From NCBI GenBank assembly GCA_017645765.1, contig JAGCNV010000078.1, positions 1-44,614 on the forward strand: a stretch of DNA of 44,614 nucleotides, in the 5' to 3' direction. The stretch comes from a bacterium (GTDB taxonomy: Bacteria > UBP6 > UBA1177). Each line of letters starts with the position of its first letter. The first letter of the stretch is position 1. The notes under the pieces are model-generated. The model did not search any database and was not told where the DNA came from. It worked only from the letters and a program-made list of their open reading frames with translations. Shown in pieces: positions 41,092-44,614 of the stretch. Made by a program: the position numbers and the translations under genes.

Positions 41092-44000
41092 CTAATTTCC
41101 AATTACAAGGCTGCCCTTTGCCGGAACTTTTACGCTTCCGTTTGAAACCGAAACTGATGAGCCGTCGTAGGAAGTGAACGAGCTGTTTTCGCCGTTGCAT
41201 GTAGTTGTGTATTCGGACGAACCTTTGTTGATTCCGACGATTACCGTTTTGTCGTTGTATTTAAGTTTGTAAACCCATGCGTCATCCGTGCTGCCACAGG
41301 TCGAGCGCGATCCGTGTCTCAGAGCGGGGTGCGATTTTCTGAAAGTTCCGAGCTTCTGTATGTGCTGCAGAGCATCCTGTTCGTTTGGAGAAAGACTTGT
41401 AAACTTCATAACAGCGCGTCTTCCGCCGTCAAAACCGTTCTCATTCACTCCTTCCATGCCGATGTCGTCGCCCTGATATAACATCGGGATGTTGATCGGG
41501 GATGTGAGAAGGAAAGTCTGCGCATGTTTGAGGAGAGTGTAGTTTTTGCCGCATTCGGTGAGGGCTCTGTTCTGGTCATGGTTGCCGAAGAAGTTGCCCA
41601 TTACAGCACCGGGGAAACCTCCTGTTCCGCCGTTTGTGGACTGCGGAGTGAGATAAGCCTTGTCCCACGCTTCGGTAACGTCGTGCGCGAGGGAATTGTA
41701 GCTGTTTCCTTTAAGAATGATATCTTTCGCTTTGTAGTAGAAATCTTCGTTTACCTGTCCCTGAACCATCGAAGCACGGGTGTGGTAACGCGCCCAGCCG
41801 CCGAGAGATTCACCGACCATGTAGAAAACTTCGGCTTCGTCTGGAAGGTCGTGGTCTTTAACTGTCGTTTCGATCTTTTCTTTAATTGCCGAGCGGAGTT
41901 CGATTGTAAAAATATCGTCCATGTGCTTCAGAGCGTCGGCGCGGAAACCGTCGAGGTTGAAGTTTTCGATAAGCCAGATTGCGTGGGCGATGACTGCTTT
42001 TCTCGCCTCTGCGTTGTTGTAGTTGAAATCGGGCATATAAGGAGTGAACCAGCAGTCTATTCTGTGATCATCCCAGTGACCGTCGCACGGGTTGTAGTTG
42101 TAGAACCAGCCGTCGTTTTTGTGCTGCTGATAGAGCGGAGCATCGATATAAACATGGTTTGCCGCGAAATCGGGAATGACTCTGATCCCTTTCTTGTGCG
42201 CCTTTTCTACAAGTTCGCGGAGTTCGTCTGCGGTTCCGAAAGCGGTGTCGACACCTTCGTTGTCAAATCCGTAGTCGTTGTCGAAGCTGTATCCTGTAGC
42301 AAGAGGATGGTAAGCGTGGTAGCTTGTGAAGTAGACGTTGTCCTGCGAAGAGGCTGTGCCACCCTTGCTTTCGTAGTGAGGATTTTTGACGGGTGAACTT
42401 ATCCAGATCGCATTTACACCCATTTTCGTGAAGTATCCGTCGTCGATTTTTTTGATAATTCCTCTGAAATCGCCGCCTTTCCATTTTTCAAGATCCTGTG
42501 TTACATGCGGAAATTCACTCGAAGGAACATCGTTGCCTGGGTCGCCGTTCAGGAAGCGGTCGGTCATGATCTGGTAGACAAACGCGTCACGCCAGCCGAA
42601 ATCGGCAAAATCAACACCTTCACCAATCCAGATCGGAACGAAGAAAGGCTCGATTGCTTCGCCGTTGTCGTCGACAAGTCTGAAAAGCCAGCTGTATTTG
42701 TTCGGTTCAAGTCCTGTCTGCGATACGGTGAAAGTCTTGGTCGCCGCGTCGTATTCGTAATCGTCGGTTTCAACACCGTTCAGAGTGATGACAGATGCAG
42801 CGAAATCGATGGCAGCTGTGCCGTGGTATTTAAGTTTAAAAGTGTATGAATCTGCTGTCCTGTCATTGTTAGATGAGTAGTCAAGAGTAAACAGTTCATC
42901 ACTGCCTCCCTCGATCGTCGCCTTGCCTGGATAGTTGTTTTCAGATTCTACAGGATGTGGACCGTTACTGCCGCCGTCGCCGGCATCTCCGTACCACCAC
43001 GATTTGCCATCATCAAGCGAGAACCTGAAAATATAAATGAAATCTCCTGCTTTATCCTGCGGGAATTGAGCCTGATACTGATGGTTGTTCGGTTGATATT
43101 CTGCAGGACTGAATGTTGCTTTTTTCCAAGTCCAGGTTCCTGCAATTATCGGATATTCAGCTTTTCCTGTTCCTTCTTTGTAACCTAACTCGGCTCTCCA
43201 GTTGGTATGTTCGGCAACACTGTTTCCGGTTTGACCGTTGATATAGATTTGACCGTAAACCATATAAGGATCGCTTGTCGGATTGTTAGGATCTTCGTAT
43301 GGGATATATGGCGGATGCTGGACGCCGTACCACATTCCTTCGGATTTATCCATCTTGACGCATGAATTGTTGTTGTCGTAGTAGCTGTCGGGGCAGTTGC
43401 AGACTGTATTTCCGTTTTCAACAGTGCAGACTCCGCCGTTTCCGCAGTTTATATTCTTACTCTTGCAAAGATCTTCGACACATTTGTGAGCCGAATTGTC
43501 GCATGTTTCACCGTCTTCGCAGTCATTGTCAAAAATACTGTTGCAGTTCGGGTAAACTACAGTGCAGCTTCCGCTTTTACGCTCGCAAGTTTCCCATTCT
43601 TTGCATGTATCATTTATGCATTTATCCTGAAGGCAGGTTTTCTCCTCTTCGTTAAAGAAGTATCCTTCCGGGCAGTCGCATGTTTCTGCTCCGTCTTCCT
43701 GTATGCAATGGCCTACACCGCAGTCAAGGTCGCATGGATCTATTATAACGCAGTTGTCGTCGTCATCTTTATTGTAACCGTCGATGCATTCGCAGTATTC
43801 GTTGCCGTTTTCGTCAAACTCGCAGAATGATTTGTCGCCGCATTCACGCAAGCAGTTTTCGTTTACGCATGTCGGAGTTTCGCCGACATTTTCAGGTCTG
43901 TAACCGTTCTCGCAGTTGCAGTAGATTCCGCCGCTCTGGTAGCTGTTTCCACTGCTGTAGCCGCTTCCGTACCCGCTTCCATAGCCGGCACCTTCCATGC

Positions 44001-44376
44001 ATTCGCCGTGGTAGTTGCAGGTTACGCCTTCGCAAAGGCCGGTATATTCGCATCTATGGGTTTCCATGTTGCATTTGTTGCTCTGACAGTCGGAGTTCTC
44101 GTCGCATCTGCCATGTTGGATGTGGCATGAACCGTTATCGCAGTATTCCCACTCGTCGCATTCGACATCTTTGCAGGGATCAACTATCTCATCACAACCG
44201 AGCTGGCCGTTAGGAGCATAGCCTTCGTCGCACTCGCAGACTGCTCTGCCGCTTGAATCGTCGCATGTCCCGTGATCGCTGCATGTTACACCGTCACACG
44301 GATGGTGGGGTGATTTACTGCATGCGACAGCAAAGGTCATTAAACAACAAACTAAGATCAAAGATAATTTTTTCAT
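41092..44376 (-). CDS. EGF-repeat lipoprotein fused to a GH13 alpha-amylase-type glycosidase
   Basis: An exported lipoprotein of 1094 residues. A signal peptide ends at Cys19 (FAVAC). Residues about 25-350 hold some seven to eight Cys-rich EGF-like modules (such as VTCSDHGTCDD, VCECDEGYAPNG, GVGHCIQEDG then CDCPEGYF), with a Gly/Ser/Tyr-rich insert at about 133-152. Two beta-sandwich modules (about 350-600) carry a carbohydrate-binding-like pattern (YIFRFSLDDGKSWWYGD). The GH13 catalytic barrel follows (about 610-1040): D736 and H741 in PDFAANHV, nucleophile D814 in GFRADALKH, acid/base E856 in GES, D934 in NHDQN. All are intact. The start at 44376 has GGAGG before it. Confidence 0.95.
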   Translation of the reverse strand: MKKLSLILVCCLMTFAVACSKSPHHPCDGVTCSDHGTCDDSSGRAVCECDEGYAPNGQLGCDEIVDPCKDVECDEWEYCDNGSCHIQHGRCDENSDCQSNKCNMETHRCEYTGLCEGVTCNYHGECMEGAGYGSGYGSGYSSGNSYQSGGIYCNCENGYRPENVGETPTCVNENCLRECGDKSFCEFDENGNEYCECIDGYNKDDDDNCVIIDPCDLDCGVGHCIQEDGAETCDCPEGYFFNEEEKTCLQDKCINDTCKEWETCERKSGSCTVVYPNCNSIFDNDCEDGETCDNSAHKCVEDLCKSKNINCGNGGVCTVENGNTVCNCPDSYYDNNNSCVKMDKSEGMWYGVQHPPYIPYEDPNNPTSDPYMVYGQIYINGQTGNSVAEHTNWRAELGYKEGTGKAEYPIIAGTWTWKKATFSPAEYQPNNHQYQAQFPQDKAGDFIYIFRFSLDDGKSWWYGDAGDGGSNGPHPVESENNYPGKATIEGGSDELFTLDYSSNNDRTADSYTFKLKYHGTAAIDFAASVITLNGVETDDYEYDAATKTFTVSQTGLEPNKYSWLFRLVDDNGEAIEPFFVPIWIGEGVDFADFGWRDAFVYQIMTDRFLNGDPGNDVPSSEFPHVTQDLEKWKGGDFRGIIKKIDDGYFTKMGVNAIWISSPVKNPHYESKGGTASSQDNVYFTSYHAYHPLATGYSFDNDYGFDNEGVDTAFGTADELRELVEKAHKKGIRVIPDFAANHVYIDAPLYQQHKNDGWFYNYNPCDGHWDDHRIDCWFTPYMPDFNYNNAEARKAVIAHAIWLIENFNLDGFRADALKHMDDIFTIELRSAIKEKIETTVKDHDLPDEAEVFYMVGESLGGWARYHTRASMVQGQVNEDFYYKAKDIILKGNSYNSLAHDVTEAWDKAYLTPQSTNGGTGGFPGAVMGNFFGNHDQNRALTECGKNYTLLKHAQTFLLTSPINIPMLYQGDDIGMEGVNENGFDGGRRAVMKFTSLSPNEQDALQHIQKLGTFRKSHPALRHGSRSTCGSTDDAWVYKLKYNDKTVIVGINKGSSEYTTTCNGENSSFTSYDGSSVSVSNGSVKVPAKGSLVIGN

Positions 44377-44401
44377 TTCAACCTCCACAAAAAACCGCAA
44401 T

Positions 44402-44429
44402 ATTTTAATGAAGAAAGAGAAAAAGACAA
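44402..44429 (-). promoter_or_regulatory. Candidate promoter of the EGF-amylase lipoprotein
   Basis: TTGTCT (44429-44424), 16 bases, TAAAAT (44407-44402) on the minus strand, about 26 bases before the ATG at 44376. Immediately downstream of the CGT array of copy D on the plus-strand map. Confidence 0.5.
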
Positions 44430-44437
44430 GAAATGAT

Positions 44438-44469
44438 CGTCACGTCGTCACGCCGTTACGTCGTTACGG
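44438..44469. repeat. CGTNNCGN array (four 8-bp units) attached to copy D
   Basis: Four exact 8-bp units, two CGTCACGN and two CGTTACGN, upstream of the amylase promoter. A short T-run (44470-44474) then leads into copy D. Same order as at 33661-33748. Confidence 0.82.
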
Positions 44470-44474
44470 TTTTT

Positions 44475-44539
44475 GCCGCCGGTCGACATGTCGAAAAATC
44501 GATATTTCGATATGTCGACAAAAAAGTGTTGCGGCGGCG
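44475..44539 (-). repeat. 8-bp-period intergenic repeat element, copy D
   Basis: On the plus strand GCCGCC (44475-44480), five exact 8-bp units whose minus-strand form begins TCG (44479-44518), a link with six A residues, then GCGGCGGCG (44531-44539). The block 44482-44519 is also a large inverted repeat: a 15-base arm beginning GTCGACATGTCG matches the other arm with one mismatch. Confidence 0.85.
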
Positions 44540-44602
44540 AAAAAAATATTTCAATGAAATTGGCTTGTTATGCAAAAAAACAAAAAAAGTGAAAAAAATA
44601 AT

Positions 44603-44608
44603 TTGACA
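44603..44608 (+). promoter_or_regulatory. -35 box of a gene beyond the window end
   Basis: A perfect TTGACA followed by TTTGAT and then the end of the sequence. The context (A-rich lead-in after repeat copy D) resembles the tRNA promoter that follows copy C. Confidence 0.35.
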
Positions 44609-44614
44609 TTTGAT

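Noticed and set aside
41524-42396. 290-residue frame opposite the GH13 domain
   Set aside because: Antisense shadow with no motif; the GH13 catalytic residues fix the real strand.

Overview
The window reads as a chromosomal segment of a Gram-negative bacterium (by eye roughly mid-40s % GC). The evidence is several OmpA/porin-like beta-barrel proteins with signal peptides, many lipoproteins with a clear lipobox, an RseC-like protein, and a complete run of ordinary housekeeping genes (ftsH, pgsA, ispG, ispC, cdsA, pheT, radA, pepT, pyrF). Isoprenoids are made by the MEP pathway (ispG, ispC). The set of secreted lipoproteins (MopE-type Cys/Asp motifs with a choice-of-anchor-L-like domain, FG-GAP/ASPIC, thrombospondin-type-3 repeats plus VWA, DUF1566, EGF-like repeats) and the U32 peptidase-DUF4911 pair resemble what is known from Myxococcota and other former Deltaproteobacteria. 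That taxonomic reading is an inference; no rRNA is present. There is no insertion sequence, integrase, CRISPR array or clear prophage. The coding density is high and no gene-free stretch exceeds 300 bases.

Layout. 131-1481: a DUF1566 lipoprotein convergent with a KilA-N protein. 1721-4782: ftsH, a lytic transglycosylase and pgsA, tightly spaced. 4791-7703 (minus): an FG-GAP/ASPIC lipoprotein followed by a rhomboid protease. 7878-11898: a MopE-like lipoprotein, an amidohydrolase and ispG. 11983-16013 (minus): one overlapping operon of U32 peptidase, DUF4911 protein, beta-barrel protein, ECF sigma factor, zinc-finger anti-sigma factor and O-methyltransferase. 16073-17464: radA. 17554-20427 (minus): a CsgG/LpoB-like protein and a VWA lipoprotein. 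20602-25085 (minus): pheT-cdsA-ispC. 25312-27478: an ABC-2 exporter pair and a Bcp peroxiredoxin. 27634-29850 (minus): DEAD-box RNA helicase and a small outer-membrane barrel. 29996-33658: PAS protein, divergent single-domain chromate transporter, rseC, rnfB and pepT. 33811-33887: tRNA with CAU anticodon. 34024-40379: propeller-GGDEF sensor, outer-membrane protein, cell-wall amidase and FecCD permease. 40382-44376 (minus): an EGF-repeat/alpha-amylase lipoprotein and pyrF.

The most unusual signal is not in the genes. Four intergenic regions (11911-11977, 27481-27624, 33661-33748, 44438-44539) carry a shared element: a block of five 8-bp units of the form TCGANATN, kept in near-perfect 8-bp phase and bracketed by inverted CGCCGCC/GGCGGCG arms. 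It occurs as a 77-bp tandem duplication at one locus. At two loci it is joined to a second 8-bp array of four CGTNNCGN units; at 33661 both arrays run on as nine consecutive 8-mers. No known element with this architecture is recognised here. A separate, looser CTCCCTAAA-type array lies upstream of the ABC transporter.

Seven promoter candidates read by eye share a 16-bp spacer (for example TTGACA-16-TAAACT before the tRNA), which looks like the house style of this genome.
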